A stretch of DNA of 39,083 bases from Synergistaceae bacterium (GCA_017448795.1 JAFSKV010000072.1:1-39083), one strand, 5' to 3'; positions 1-8,805 are shown, counted from the stretch's first letter. A program made the numbers and translations. Notes: generated by a model not told the origin, from the sequence alone.

Positions 1-1109
1 CCCGTCGCAAGAATTACTGCCTTCGCGTTGACGGTGATCTTCGCTCCCTTGCTCTCTGCCTCGATGCCTGAGACTTTGCCGTCCTTGTCGGTCATTATGG
101 ATTTCGCCGTCGTCTCCATGAGCATTGTGATGTTCTTGCGGGACTTGCACGCCGCCTCAAGTCTCGGAATCATGTAGCCTCCCACTGATACAACCTTCTT
201 CTGCTCGTTCAGCGGCCTGTGAATGCGTTTGACCGATGCCGCCCCCGCCGCGCCTACAGATGACAGGTCAATGTTTATCGTCTTGAGCCACGCTATAGCG
301 TCCGCTGTGTTGTCGGCAAGAGTCTTCACGAGCGTGGGGTCATTGATTCCGTGTCCGCCTATCATGGTGTCCAGCTGCATCAGTTCCGAGCGGTCAAAGT
401 ATCCTTCCGGCTTTGCTTTGTACGCGTCCCATTCGGTTTTGACTTTCCCGGCAAGCTCAGTGATTACGGGATGGCCTGACCACTTTTCGGCGGCTGTCTT
501 CAGCGTCTTCTCGACTCCGGCTTCCTCGGTGAACTTGTTGCTGTTCTGCTCCGGTGTATGCGCGGCGTTCATTCCTCCCGAAGCACGCACAGAGTTACCG
601 CCCGTCATGGCCTGCTTCTCGATGAGGACGACCTTCTTCCCAGCGTCGGCGGCGGTAATCGCGGCAATCATCCCAGCACCGCCCGCGCCAACTATCACTA
701 TGTCGGTGTCATAAGTTTTGTCCTCGACCTTTGCTGTTGACGCTCCCTTGAAGTCTTCAGGGTTGGCTCCCGCGGCTTTGATGGCTTTCTCGGCGGCCTT
801 GAGGATTCCTGTTGACGAAACTGTAGCACCTGTTACGCCGTCGACGTTGATGGTGTTGCCTGCGACCATCTCGCCGGGCATCTTCTCAACTGCTACAGAG
901 CCTATGCCGGGGGTTTCCTTGGGACCTTCTGCCTTAACGTCCGCGATCTTGCCGTCCTTGAGGGTTACGGTTACGGTGATGGCTCCCGGTCCTCCGAAGC
1001 CGTCTGCTGTGGCTGTCCCCATGACTGACGAGCCGCGGTTCTGCTGGGTGATGACCATAATGACGATTATCACTATGGCTGAGACAAGCGCAAATACTTT
1101 TTTCTTCAT
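1..1109 (-). CDS. Exported FMN-binding/FAD-dependent fumarate reductase-like flavoprotein (3' part outside window)
   Basis: The reading frame starts at an ATG at 1109 behind an AGGAGG site and runs off the left edge, so about 369 residues are visible. Residues 1-22 form an uncleaved-looking signal anchor. Residues about 30-105 are an FMN-binding domain with the motif TGATVSS (93-99), the ApbE-type site for covalent FMN on a Thr. From about 133 an FAD-binding domain begins with IVIVGAGGAG and later IEKQAMTGGNS, as in flavocytochrome c, urocanate reductase and related fumarate reductases. These enzymes act outside the cytoplasmic membrane and reduce unsaturated acids as electron acceptors. The substrate cannot be told because the catalytic half is missing from the window. 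It is transcribed divergently from the MscS gene. Identity of the family is clear; the substrate is unknown. Confidence 0.92.
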   Translation of the reverse strand, partial: MKKKVFALVSAIVIIVIMVITQQNRGSSVMGTATADGFGGPGAITVTVTLKDGKIADVKAEGPKETPGIGSVAVEKMPGEMVAGNTINVDGVTGATVSSTGILKAAEKAIKAAGANPEDFKGASTAKVEDKTYDTDIVIVGAGGAGMIAAITAADAGKKVVLIEKQAMTGGNSVRASGGMNAAHTPEQNSNKFTEEAGVEKTLKTAAEKWSGHPVITELAGKVKTEWDAYKAKPEGYFDRSELMQLDTMIGGHGINDPTLVKTLADNTADAIAWLKTINIDLSSVGAAGAASVKRIHRPLNEQKKVVSVGGYMIPRLEAACKSRKNITMLMETTAKSIMTDKDGKVSGIEAESKGAKITVNAKAVILAT

Positions 1110-1211
1110 GATAGTATTGCTCCTCCTGAATAATTTTGTGTGGATGAAACTAGTATATAACATGTTGAGCTATAATCACTGAAATTTTTTCACTCACAAG
1201 GGGGAATCACT
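1110..1211. promoter_or_regulatory. Divergent promoter region, flavoprotein / MscS channel
   Basis: This AT-rich gap separates two divergent genes. On the plus strand TATAAT lies at 1171-1176, 36 bases before the TTG start of the channel gene. On the minus strand TATACT (1157-1152) is a possible -10 for the flavoprotein. No convincing -35 is seen for either. The two core promoters lie so close that they probably compete or share a regulator (inference). Confidence 0.45.
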
Positions 1212-3464
1212 TTGCGCAGAAAATTTCTTCTAACACTCTTCATCATACTCACAATCCCGGCATTATCATTCTCTGAGGAGACACAGGAACTTGCCGCCGA
1301 CTACGTTACCCGCATACAGGACGAAATCAGCGCGGACATCTCACGGCTTCGCACATCTCTTGAGACCGAGCTAGACGGAATCAATCTCACAAGCTCCGAC
1401 ATTGCCGCCCGGATTCAGGAACTCGAACGCCTCACTTCCAGAGCCTCCGAGGACATGGCCGCGTGGGAATATACCCCGGAACAGTCCCAGCTTCACACCC
1501 ACATTCTCGCCGAACTCATCACAGCGTACTCCGCTTACAGCTCACTCATTCAGTCCCAAGCGTCCCAGCCCACAGCGTCAGACGACGTATCATCGCTAGG
1601 CAGCATCGCATCACCCGACATCAACGACAGCGACTCTCTCAGGCAGGAAATCGCGAAGGTATCACGCGGGCTTGACGTTCAAGTGTTCTACCTACAGTCC
1701 AAAATCAGCAAGCTACGTCTAGACCTTGCGGAAGCATCATCACTGCGTAAACAGCTCAAGTCAGCAGAAGAAGGAGGTGAAGCCCTCGAACTCCCTCACA
1801 CTCACATTCTGAGTCTTGAGAACGCTCGGATTAACGTTGCTTTGACCCGGCTACAGGTTCGTGCGCAGAAAGCCGCTTTCGACTCCAACGTCAGGGCTAT
1901 TCTCAGATTCAGGAGACAGCTTGCGGACATGCAGGGCAAGATTTCTTTCACGAAGGAAATTCTAGACAAGAACATTGAGGCATTGCAGGCGAAAATCAAC
2001 GAGCTGACGGAGGAAATGAATAACGCAAGAAAGGCTCTTAACTCGGCAAATTCCGCCCTCAAACGCGCAAGGGCTTCACTGACTTCCGCAGACGCAAACG
2101 CAGTAACAGCATCATCATCCACGTACACGGCAAGAAGCGCAAGAGTCAGCTACTGGGAGTACATGGCGGCCATGATAAACGAGGAAATTTCCATGACACG
2201 GGAGACACAGGAAGTATGGCGGAAAAGGTACAAGCTCTTCCACGATGAAGCATCCGGCGAGGAAATCTGGAAATTCCGCGAGGAAGCAGGCACAAGGCAG
2301 CAGGAGTTGCAGAAACAGTTGGACAGCATAAGGGCGATGGAGAATGTTGTGTTCCGGGAAATTGACACGGCTCAGTCTCAGGCAAACGCTGAAGGAGTCT
2401 CTGGGCTTGTCCAGCAGAACCTGATGCAGGCGGCGGAAAACAGGCGGCGTATTGTGTCAGAAGTCTTCAACCGCTACGAGACCATGATACCCCGCGCAAT
2501 GTTCTACCAGCAGAGACTCTACACTGAGGCAAACGACAACCTCGGCGCAATTCGTCTGGCCGAAAAAGTAAGCTCGTTCAGCAAAGAAACCGTGATGGGA
2601 TTCCTGAACACCGAATTGTGGCAGGGCGAGGGATATTCCGTAACAGTCAGCAAACTCACAATAGCGGTCGCCGTGTTACTGTCGAGCTTCTTCCTCAGCT
2701 CATGGGGCAGCAAGTGGATCAAGCGCAGGATCATGAAGCGTGCCAAAGCCAGCATAACCGCCGCAAACGCAATCCAGCGCATAACGTTCTACATATTGTG
2801 GGTAGCCTTCGCGTTGATTGCCCTGAACATTGTGCAGATACCGCTTACGGCCTTCGCTTTCATGGGCGGTGCTATGGCGGTCGGTCTGGGCTTCGGTATG
2901 CAGAACATCTTCAACAACCTCATATCCGGCTTCATCGTGATATTCTCGCGTCCCTTCAAGGTGAATGACATTGTCGAGGTTGCCGGGACTCAGGGTGTCG
3001 TTGAGGATATTGGCTCACGTTCCACAACGATAAAGACGTGGGACGGACTCGATGTTGTTCTGCCCAACCGCTACTTCCTGGAAAATTCCGTAACCAACTG
3101 GACAGGTACAGACCTCAGAAAGCGCGAAATCCTCAAGGTCAGTGTGTCATATGACTCTGATACGAGGCAGGTCGAAAAGTTGTTGCTTGATATTGTCAGC
3201 GGTCATTCCAGCGTCCTGAAGAGTCCTGCTCCGTTCGTGATCTTCAAGAATTTCGGGGATGACGGACTAGAGTTCGAGATATATTACTGGTTCGAGCTTC
3301 GGAAAGGTTCGGGGGCGAAAATCTCCAGCGACATGAGGCATCATATATCATCAGTCTTCAAGCGCGAGGGAATCGAGATACCATATCCGCAGAGAGTCAT
3401 CCACATGGCCGGGAGTCCAGCCGGGAATGAGTCAGAAGGCGGCAATGATGACGGGGAAAAATGA
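1212..3464 (+). CDS. MscS-family mechanosensitive channel with large coiled-coil N-terminal region
   Basis: The protein has 750 residues and starts at TTG 1212 behind AAGGGGG. A signal peptide (about 1-21) is followed by roughly 450 residues of heptad-rich, charged helix, likely a periplasmic coiled-coil domain of the kind seen in MscK/MscM-type channels. Membrane segments follow at about 476-495, 525-545 and the pore helix at about 547-580, which contains AVGLGFGMQNIFNNLISG, the typical MscS TM3 signature. The cytoplasmic beta and alpha/beta vestibule domains follow (SRPFKVNDIVEV onward), and the last 20 residues are a polar tail. Such channels release solutes upon hypo-osmotic shock. The C-terminal channel part is certain; the function of the long N-terminal region is inferred from related large MscS proteins. 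Confidence 0.93.
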   Translation: MRRKFLLTLFIILTIPALSFSEETQELAADYVTRIQDEISADISRLRTSLETELDGINLTSSDIAARIQELERLTSRASEDMAAWEYTPEQSQLHTHILAELITAYSAYSSLIQSQASQPTASDDVSSLGSIASPDINDSDSLRQEIAKVSRGLDVQVFYLQSKISKLRLDLAEASSLRKQLKSAEEGGEALELPHTHILSLENARINVALTRLQVRAQKAAFDSNVRAILRFRRQLADMQGKISFTKEILDKNIEALQAKINELTEEMNNARKALNSANSALKRARASLTSADANAVTASSSTYTARSARVSYWEYMAAMINEEISMTRETQEVWRKRYKLFHDEASGEEIWKFREEAGTRQQELQKQLDSIRAMENVVFREIDTAQSQANAEGVSGLVQQNLMQAAENRRRIVSEVFNRYETMIPRAMFYQQRLYTEANDNLGAIRLAEKVSSFSKETVMGFLNTELWQGEGYSVTVSKLTIAVAVLLSSFFLSSWGSKWIKRRIMKRAKASITAANAIQRITFYILWVAFALIALNIVQIPLTAFAFMGGAMAVGLGFGMQNIFNNLISGFIVIFSRPFKVNDIVEVAGTQGVVEDIGSRSTTIKTWDGLDVVLPNRYFLENSVTNWTGTDLRKREILKVSVSYDSDTRQVEKLLLDIVSGHSSVLKSPAPFVIFKNFGDDGLEFEIYYWFELRKGSGAKISSDMRHHISSVFKREGIEIPYPQRVIHMAGSPAGNESEGGNDDGEK

Positions 3465-3505
3465 CCGGGCATGATGTGATTGAATGAGGCGTAAATCTTT
3501 CAGCA

Positions 3506-3514
3506 TGGTAAAAT
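3506..3514 (+). promoter_or_regulatory. Extended -10 promoter of the TAXI/TRAP operon
   Basis: TGGTAAAAT fits the TGnTATAAT extended -10 form with one change, and lies 41 bases before the first binding-protein ATG. No good -35 is visible at 17 bases. Confidence 0.4.
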
Positions 3515-3555
3515 ATTCGGACAATCCATAAACATTATCAGGAGGCAATATCGGC

Positions 3556-4545
3556 ATGAGGAAAATATTTTCACTCGCAGTAATCCTCGCTTTTGCTCTC
3601 AGCGTACCTGCACTTGCGGCTTCATCCGGCGGAATGCCACTGAGCGGCCCTTACCCGGACGGTTCGCGTCTCACGTTTGCTACAGGCGGTGAACAGGGCG
3701 AGTATTACGCTTTCGGCTCTGCGCTTGCGGAAATGGTCAGCAGGAAGACAGCCACACAAGTCCACATCGTAGCATCATCCGGCGCAATGAAGAACGTTGA
3801 GGCACTCTACAGGAACAACGCAAAGCTGGCGTTCATTCAGTCAGACGTAGGATTTTACGCCACACGCGGGACGAGGCTCTTCAGCACAAAGATGGACAAC
3901 TTCTCGACGGTAGCAGTGCTTTACCCTGAACCCGTCCAGATAGTAACGCTCAACCCGGAAATCACTCACGTAGAGCATCTCAGGGGCAAGACCGTATCAG
4001 TAGGGCAGGAAGGCTCAGGGACATACTTCAACGCCGTCGACATCCTCGAAGCTTACGGAATGGACATCAACACGGACATCAACCCTGTGTACGAGTCATT
4101 CGGCGACTCTGTGGAAGCCCTCAAGGCAGGCAAGATTGACGCGGCAATAATCGTTGCAGGGACTCCAACTCCAGCGGTGAGCGAGCTTGCGAGAGCCGGG
4201 AAAATCTTCATCGTCAGCCTTGACGACAAGCACATAATGGATCTCATCGCCAAGCATCCCTACTATGGCAAAGTCGAGATTGCCCGCTCAACATACAGCA
4301 CAGACGAGAACGACGTTACCGTTGCGGTTCACTCGGTTGTCGTGGCGCGCGACGATGTGAAGATGGAGGACGTGTACAACTTCATGTACGGCGTGTTCGA
4401 GAACGCAGACGGCCTCGCGAAGGAGAATGCCCGCGCAAGCTATCTCACGCTGAAATCGGCCGCGTCATATCCGGCAGTCCCCTATCATCCCGGAGCGGTG
4501 AAGTATCTCGGCGAAAAGGGAATACTCGTGTCAGGCAAGAAATAA
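3556..4545 (+). CDS. TAXI-family TRAP transporter solute-binding protein 1
   Basis: The product has 329 residues. A cleavable signal peptide (about 1-21, ending ALA) precedes the TAXI fold. The mark of the family is LTFATGGEQGEYYAFG near residue 40, with SDVGFYATRG, VSVGQEGSGTYFNAVDILE and DAAIIVAGTPTPAV further on. TAXI proteins capture small organic acids or amino acids in the periplasm and deliver them to a fused TRAP permease; the ligand is unknown here. AGGAGG (3541-3546) precedes the ATG. The next gene is a close paralog 19 bases downstream, followed by the permease, so the three form one operon. The length is normal for the family. Confidence 0.93.
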   Translation: MRKIFSLAVILAFALSVPALAASSGGMPLSGPYPDGSRLTFATGGEQGEYYAFGSALAEMVSRKTATQVHIVASSGAMKNVEALYRNNAKLAFIQSDVGFYATRGTRLFSTKMDNFSTVAVLYPEPVQIVTLNPEITHVEHLRGKTVSVGQEGSGTYFNAVDILEAYGMDINTDINPVYESFGDSVEALKAGKIDAAIIVAGTPTPAVSELARAGKIFIVSLDDKHIMDLIAKHPYYGKVEIARSTYSTDENDVTVAVHSVVVARDDVKMEDVYNFMYGVFENADGLAKENARASYLTLKSAASYPAVPYHPGAVKYLGEKGILVSGKK

Positions 4546-4564
4546 ATACATAGGAGGAATCACA

Positions 4565-5545
4565 ATGAGGAAAGTTTTTGCGGCGGTATTACTGGCTGTT
4601 ATGTTTGCGGCTTGCGCGTTTGCTGACGGGATGCCCGGCGGAACAAAGTTAGTGTTCACGACAGGCGGAGCGCAGGGGACGTACTACGGTTTCGGCGGAG
4701 TCCTCGCGGGGAAAGTCGGCGAGAAGACATCAACCACAATCACGGCCATCACATCAGGCGGCTCAAAGGCGAACATTGAGGCAATGGATGACGGGGACGC
4801 GCAGTTAGGGTTTGTTCAGTCAGACGTTGGGGCATACGCTTACAGAGGGACGAGGCTCTTCGAGGAGAAATTCACGAACTTCTCAACTGTGGCGAATCTC
4901 TACCTTGAGCAGGTGCAGATAGTAACGCTTGACCCTACAATCAGGACAGTTGCCGACCTCAAGGGAAAGAACGTATCAGTGGGCGCGGCAGGCTCAGGAG
5001 TGTACTTCAACGCGGTTGACGTTCTGGAAGTTTACGGCCTCGACATCGAGAAGGACATTCACCCGACGTACCAGTCATTCGGCGACTCAGTTGAGGCGTT
5101 GCAGGACGGGAAGATTGACGCGGCATTCATCGTGGCTGGAGCTCCCACGACGGCGGTAACATCGCTTGCGGCAACTAGGAAGGTCTACCTTGTCGGCTTT
5201 GACGATGAGCATGTTCTTATGCTTGTGGCGAAATCCCCCTATTACTCCGTACACAAGTTCAGCAAAGAGGTCAAGGAAGCCTACAAGTTCAACCGCGAGG
5301 ACGAGGACGACGATGTTACTACGGTTGCGGTCGGGGCGGTAGTGATTGCGCGTGATGACGTGTCAGAGGCTGACGTGTACAACTTCCTGACGGGGGTATT
5401 CGACAACAAGGACGAGATCACGAAGGCTCATGCCAAGGGCGCGGAGCTTGACCTGAAATTCGCCGCGTCATACACAGCAGTGCCCTACCACAAAGGCGCG
5501 GTAAAGTATTTCGGCGAGAAGGACATCAAGGTTTCGGGCAAATAG
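4565..5545 (+). CDS. TAXI-family TRAP transporter solute-binding protein 2
   Basis: This 326-residue paralog of the preceding gene keeps the same order of motifs: a signal peptide (1-20), LVFTTGGAQGTYYGFG, QSDVGAYAYRG, VSVGAAGSGVYFNAVDVLE and DAAFIVAGAPTTAV. It carries a more acidic insertion around residues 235-260 (NREDEDDD). AGGAGG lies 8 bases before the ATG. Two TAXI receptors for one permease suggest a recent tandem duplication that widens or tunes substrate range (inference). Binding-site residues cannot be compared reliably by eye, so whether ligands differ is open. Confidence 0.93.
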   Translation: MRKVFAAVLLAVMFAACAFADGMPGGTKLVFTTGGAQGTYYGFGGVLAGKVGEKTSTTITAITSGGSKANIEAMDDGDAQLGFVQSDVGAYAYRGTRLFEEKFTNFSTVANLYLEQVQIVTLDPTIRTVADLKGKNVSVGAAGSGVYFNAVDVLEVYGLDIEKDIHPTYQSFGDSVEALQDGKIDAAFIVAGAPTTAVTSLAATRKVYLVGFDDEHVLMLVAKSPYYSVHKFSKEVKEAYKFNREDEDDDVTTVAVGAVVIARDDVSEADVYNFLTGVFDNKDEITKAHAKGAELDLKFAASYTAVPYHKGAVKYFGEKDIKVSGK

Positions 5546-5572
5546 TTTTCCGAAGCGACAAGAGATTTCGGG

Positions 5573-5598
5573 GCGGCTGTGATTCAGTTCATGGCCGC
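5573..5598 (+). promoter_or_regulatory. Small hairpin between binding protein and permease genes
   Basis: GCGGC (5573-5577) can pair with GCCGC (5594-5598) across a 16-base loop, and is followed by ATATTTTAG. It is too weak for a clear terminator but could lower permease expression relative to the binding proteins or protect the upstream mRNA end. Low confidence. Confidence 0.25.
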
Positions 5599-5622
5599 TC
5601 ATATTTTAGGGAGGGATAATTC

Positions 5623-7683
5623 ATGAGTGATGACATAACACGTGAAGACATTGCGCAAATGGAAGCTGATGTTGACGCTGTGATGAAGAAGTATGACCGT
5701 GAGTCCAACGTCAGAATTTGGGAAGGGACTCCGGCGGTGATAGTGCGTTGGCTGTCGGCCCTGTTCTCGGTCTACTGCATCTACGTAACGCTGTTCAGCA
5801 CGGCCATGCCAGAAGTGAGGCTGAATGTGTTTCTCGGCCTGATACTGATACTCGGCTACCTTCACTACCCAATCAGGAAGGCTTCCGGCGAAATCAAACC
5901 CGGCCTGCCTGACTCGGTCTCAATCCCGCTGACGTTAGACACGACTCCCCGCGTCAACAGCATACCATTCTACGACATAATACTAATGCTTGCGGGAGCG
6001 GTGCCGTTCTTCTACTTTGCGTACAACGCCGAGAGCATCATAAAGCTGGCACTCCGTGTAACCAGTCCCCGCAACCCGAACTATCACATGATGGTAACGC
6101 TTGCTGTGCTGGCTATCCTGTCGGCAATGGAACTGTGCAGGCGGTGCGTTGGGATTCCGATACTGTGCGTTGTGGGCGCGCTGATGTTCTATGCGTTCTC
6201 GACCGTGAGATTCGGGAAGGTCATCTACGATCTGTTCTACTCGACAGGGGACGGACTCAGAAGCACCCCGATTGAGGTCTGCGCAAAATATATCGTGGTG
6301 TTCATCATCTTCGGGGCATTCCTGGAACGTACTGGAATATCAACCTTCTTCATCAACCTCGCCAACGCCATAGCAGGAGCAAGTGCTGGAGGCCCGGCAA
6401 AAGTCGCGGTAATCTCGTCAGCCCTCTGCGGAATGGTCTCCGGGTCGTCAGTCGGCAACACAGTAACAACAGGCAGCGTTACGATTCCGATGATGAAGCG
6501 GACGGGTTACAAGCCGGAATTTGCCGGGGCAGTCGAGGCCGCCGCGTCAACGGGAGGGCAGATAATGCCGCCGATAATGGGGGCAGCCGCGTTCCTCATG
6601 GCCGAATACATGGGGATACCGTACTCGCAGGTAGCACTGAAGGCAATTCTCCCGGCGGTGCTTTACTTCACGGGAATATATATCGCAGTCCACCTTGAGG
6701 CAAAGAAGCTCGGTCTCAAAGGCATACCCAAGAGTGAGCTTCCCCGGCTCATGTCGCTTCTCCCGAAAATCTACCTTCTGCTGCCGCTGGTGATACTCGT
6801 TGTTATGGTGTCGATGAACATTTACACTATGCAGTTCTCGGCGGCCATAGCGATTGGGTTTGCGATTTTTGTCGGACTCCTCAACAAGGACGAGCGCATT
6901 ACCCCCCGCAAGATCATTGACGCTCTGGAGGCAGGCGGGCGCGGGACGATAACGGTTGCTGTCGCGTGCGCAATGGCGGGGCTTGTGGCCGGGTGCATAA
7001 CGTCAACAGGACTCGCGAGCGAACTCATCACAATGGTGGTGAACGTCTCAGGCGGCCATGCGTTCATTGCTCTGGTGCTTACGATGATGTGCTGTGTCAT
7101 TCTGGGAATGGGAGTGCCTACGACGGCGAACTACTGCATAATGGCGGCGACGTGCGCACCAATACTGATGGCTCCGGCAATAGGCATCGAGAAAATCTGC
7201 GCTCACTTCTTCGTGTTCTACTTCGGGATTGTCGCGGACATAACTCCTCCTGTTGCGCTTGCGGCTTACGCAGGGTCGGCAATCGCAAAAGCCCCCCCGA
7301 TGAGGACGGCCTTCAACGCTACGAAGCTGGCAATTGGGGCGTTCATTGTGCCGTACATATTCGCGTTCACTCCGGCCATGCTGTTCGAGAATGTGCAGCC
7401 TATAGTCGAGATTGCCGGGGCAGGTCCTGTGCTGACGAATGTACTTGTTGCGCTGGAGATTGCGCTGATTTGCGGGACGGCTCTTCTTGGGATTTTCGGG
7501 GTTGCGGCGGCTCTGAACGGTTACCTGTACACGCCGATGAACATAATCCTGCGTGTGATGATCTGCGCGGGTGGACTGAGCATGTTAGTGCCGGGAATCG
7601 TGAGCGACCTTGTGGGGTTGATGCTTGTGGGCTTCGTGTTCACGGTGCAGTACATGAAGGGGCGGGCGAGTCCTGCGGCGTGA
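5623..7683 (+). CDS. TRAP transporter fused 4TM/12TM permease (TAXI type)
   Basis: The protein has 686 residues, the length of fused DctQM permeases that work with TAXI receptors. After a charged cytoplasmic N-terminus (1-40) it has many hydrophobic segments. The M-domain signatures are present: SALCGMVSGSSVGNTVTTG, EAAASTGGQIMPPIMGAAAF, LGMGVPTTANYCIMA and FYFGIVADITPPVALAAYA. It couples import to the sodium or proton gradient together with the two upstream receptors. AGGGAGG lies before the ATG. The gap to the second receptor gene is 77 bases and contains a small hairpin. A terminator follows the gene directly. Confidence 0.95.
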   Translation: MSDDITREDIAQMEADVDAVMKKYDRESNVRIWEGTPAVIVRWLSALFSVYCIYVTLFSTAMPEVRLNVFLGLILILGYLHYPIRKASGEIKPGLPDSVSIPLTLDTTPRVNSIPFYDIILMLAGAVPFFYFAYNAESIIKLALRVTSPRNPNYHMMVTLAVLAILSAMELCRRCVGIPILCVVGALMFYAFSTVRFGKVIYDLFYSTGDGLRSTPIEVCAKYIVVFIIFGAFLERTGISTFFINLANAIAGASAGGPAKVAVISSALCGMVSGSSVGNTVTTGSVTIPMMKRTGYKPEFAGAVEAAASTGGQIMPPIMGAAAFLMAEYMGIPYSQVALKAILPAVLYFTGIYIAVHLEAKKLGLKGIPKSELPRLMSLLPKIYLLLPLVILVVMVSMNIYTMQFSAAIAIGFAIFVGLLNKDERITPRKIIDALEAGGRGTITVAVACAMAGLVAGCITSTGLASELITMVVNVSGGHAFIALVLTMMCCVILGMGVPTTANYCIMAATCAPILMAPAIGIEKICAHFFVFYFGIVADITPPVALAAYAGSAIAKAPPMRTAFNATKLAIGAFIVPYIFAFTPAMLFENVQPIVEIAGAGPVLTNVLVALEIALICGTALLGIFGVAAALNGYLYTPMNIILRVMICAGGLSMLVPGIVSDLVGLMLVGFVFTVQYMKGRASPAA

Positions 7684-7691
7684 GAATTGAG

Positions 7692-7722
7692 TCCCCTGTC
7701 TGAGAATGGCGGGGGATTTTTT
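7692..7722 (+). terminator. Rho-independent terminator after the TRAP permease
   Basis: TCCCC (7692-7696) pairs with GGGGGA across a short loop, followed by TTTTTT. It lies 8 bases after the permease stop. Confidence 0.8.
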
Positions 7723-7733
7723 GTGCCTATGAC

Positions 7734-8120
7734 TCAGGATTTGAGGACGTACTGATGAAGCTCTTGTGTGTCAGGAAGGTATATTATCATGAGGATTTCG
7801 GGCATGTCGCAGGCTCTCATGATTTCGCGGGCGTATTCGACATCGGGAGGTGAGAGCTTGCGGCCTCCTTTCGGGTGCGAGTGGACGAAACCGATGAACT
7901 CGATACCATCCTCTGCCCACTCAGCTATGACTCTGTTGAGGGAGTCGACATCTGGGGTGTAGGTGTTGCGTTCTGTCCTACCTGTGCTGTCGAAGTGGAA
8001 TGCAGTTACGGTGTAAGGGTCATTGATACTGACTCCGAGAATGCCACCCGTTTCGGGAAGGGACAATGTGAGCTTAATCTTACTGGCTACTGTCTCTTGT
8101 GTCTGATACATTATGGTCAT
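7734..8120 (-). CDS. JAMM/JAB-domain putative metallopeptidase (paralog 1)
   Basis: This 128-residue protein is a minimal MPN+ domain. The zinc and catalytic residues of the JAMM motif are all present: Glu in LPETGG (residue 23 or so), then HSHPKGGRKLSPPD, which matches H-x-H-x7-S-x2-D exactly. JAMM enzymes cleave isopeptide or peptide bonds next to ubiquitin-like or other small tags, but no E1, E2 or ubiquitin-like gene is seen nearby, so the substrate is unknown. There is no strong ribosome site before ATG 8120; a 53-codon frame overlaps its start by 41 bases, so translation may be coupled. The paralog at 8306-8740 has the same distance (26 residues) from start to the Glu-x-Gly-Gly motif, which supports this start. 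Confidence 0.82.
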   Translation of the reverse strand: MTIMYQTQETVASKIKLTLSLPETGGILGVSINDPYTVTAFHFDSTGRTERNTYTPDVDSLNRVIAEWAEDGIEFIGFVHSHPKGGRKLSPPDVEYAREIMRACDMPEILMIIYLPDTQELHQYVLKS

Positions 8121-8241
8121 ACATTACACAGAAAAAGCTATCTTCCTCAATGTTAAAATGCACAAAGAGGCATATCATACAATCAGGCTTGTGAAAACGG
8201 CAATGTTTCTGCGCTTCTTCTACTGCTTCATAGATAGACAT
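8080..8241 (-). CDS. Small ORF of 53 residues between the two JAMM genes
   Basis: The frame starts at ATG 8241 with a strong AGGAGG (8253-8248) six bases before it and ends at TAA 8080, inside the start of JAMM paralog 1 in another frame. The peptide begins MSIYEAVEEAQKHC and contains HCRFHKPDCMIC, a cluster of three Cys and two His that might bind a metal. No family is recognised. The good ribosome site, the position between two related genes and the 41-base overlap argue for real translation, at least as a coupling leader for the downstream gene. Codon use cannot decide for so short a frame. Confidence 0.5.
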   Translation of the reverse strand: MSIYEAVEEAQKHCRFHKPDCMICLFVHFNIEEDSFFCVMYDHNVSDTRDSSQ

Positions 8242-8305
8242 AATACACCTCCTGCAAATTAAGAATGCCCTCCTGATGTCTCATATGTCAAACACATCGA
8301 AACAA

Positions 8306-8740
8306 TTATATAACCTCTAGCTTGCGAGCCTCAATTTGACTTCTTGATTCATTTTCATCACAGAAAACTTCCCATGCAAATAAATTTTTACTGTGAACTA
8401 CTATTAGTAGCATACTCGGTAAATTATTGTGAAGCATAATTTTTTTTGCCATGTCGACATCAGAATTGGATAAATCAGAATTTCCATGTATTGGATGACT
8501 GTGAACCATGCCTCTAAAATGACAACCAAGTTTCGCCCATGTGCAATTTACTTGCTGATTAATAGCCTCGATGCTTGGCTTATAACTTGCCTGACCTGTA
8601 CCTGCTTCCGTGTCAAAATAGAAATCCACGATAATACCTTCATCAGAACAAGCTATAACACCTCCGCTTTCAGGTTTATATTCACCTACAGAGTTCAAAA
8701 TTTTATTGCGGGCTTCTTCAGTTATGGCTTGTGTAATCAT
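8306..8740 (-). CDS. JAMM/JAB-domain putative metallopeptidase (paralog 2)
   Basis: This 144-residue protein aligns along its length with the gene at 7734-8120: E-x-GG near residue 24, FYFDTEAGTG against FHFDSTGRTE, the W-A-x2-G-x2-F region, and HSHPIHGNSDLSNSD. The spacing between the second His and the Ser is eight residues rather than the usual seven, a one-residue insertion in the metal-site loop. If the Ser or the loop shifts, activity may be altered. The gene is noticeably AT-richer than its surroundings. No clear ribosome site precedes ATG 8740, and a hairpin terminator or attenuator lies just upstream. The role is unknown; it might act with or against paralog 1. Confidence 0.8.
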   Translation of the reverse strand: MITQAITEEARNKILNSVGEYKPESGGVIACSDEGIIVDFYFDTEAGTGQASYKPSIEAINQQVNCTWAKLGCHFRGMVHSHPIHGNSDLSNSDVDMAKKIMLHNNLPSMLLIVVHSKNLFAWEVFCDENESRSQIEARKLEVI

Positions 8741-8754
8741 AGTTCATAGAAACG

Positions 8755-8794
8755 TGATAAAAGGATCAGTCGCGTTGTGCCACGACCAATCCTT
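8755..8794 (-). terminator. Hairpin with U tail between the Cys-rich gene and JAMM paralog 2
   Basis: Read on the minus strand, AAGGATTGGTCGTG pairs with CGCGACTGATCCTT in a 14-bp stem with a GCACAA loop and is followed by TTTTATC. Three pairs are G-U, which would be C-A mismatches on the plus strand, so the structure belongs to a minus-strand RNA. It can act as terminator of the small upstream gene or as an attenuator in front of the JAMM gene. Confidence 0.6.
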
Positions 8795-8805
8795 AATTAT
8801 CGTTG

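Noticed and set aside
8080-8241. Frameshift joining the 53-codon frame to JAMM paralog 1
   Set aside because: Paralog 2 has the same distance from its start to the catalytic Glu, so paralog 1 is already complete from 8120.
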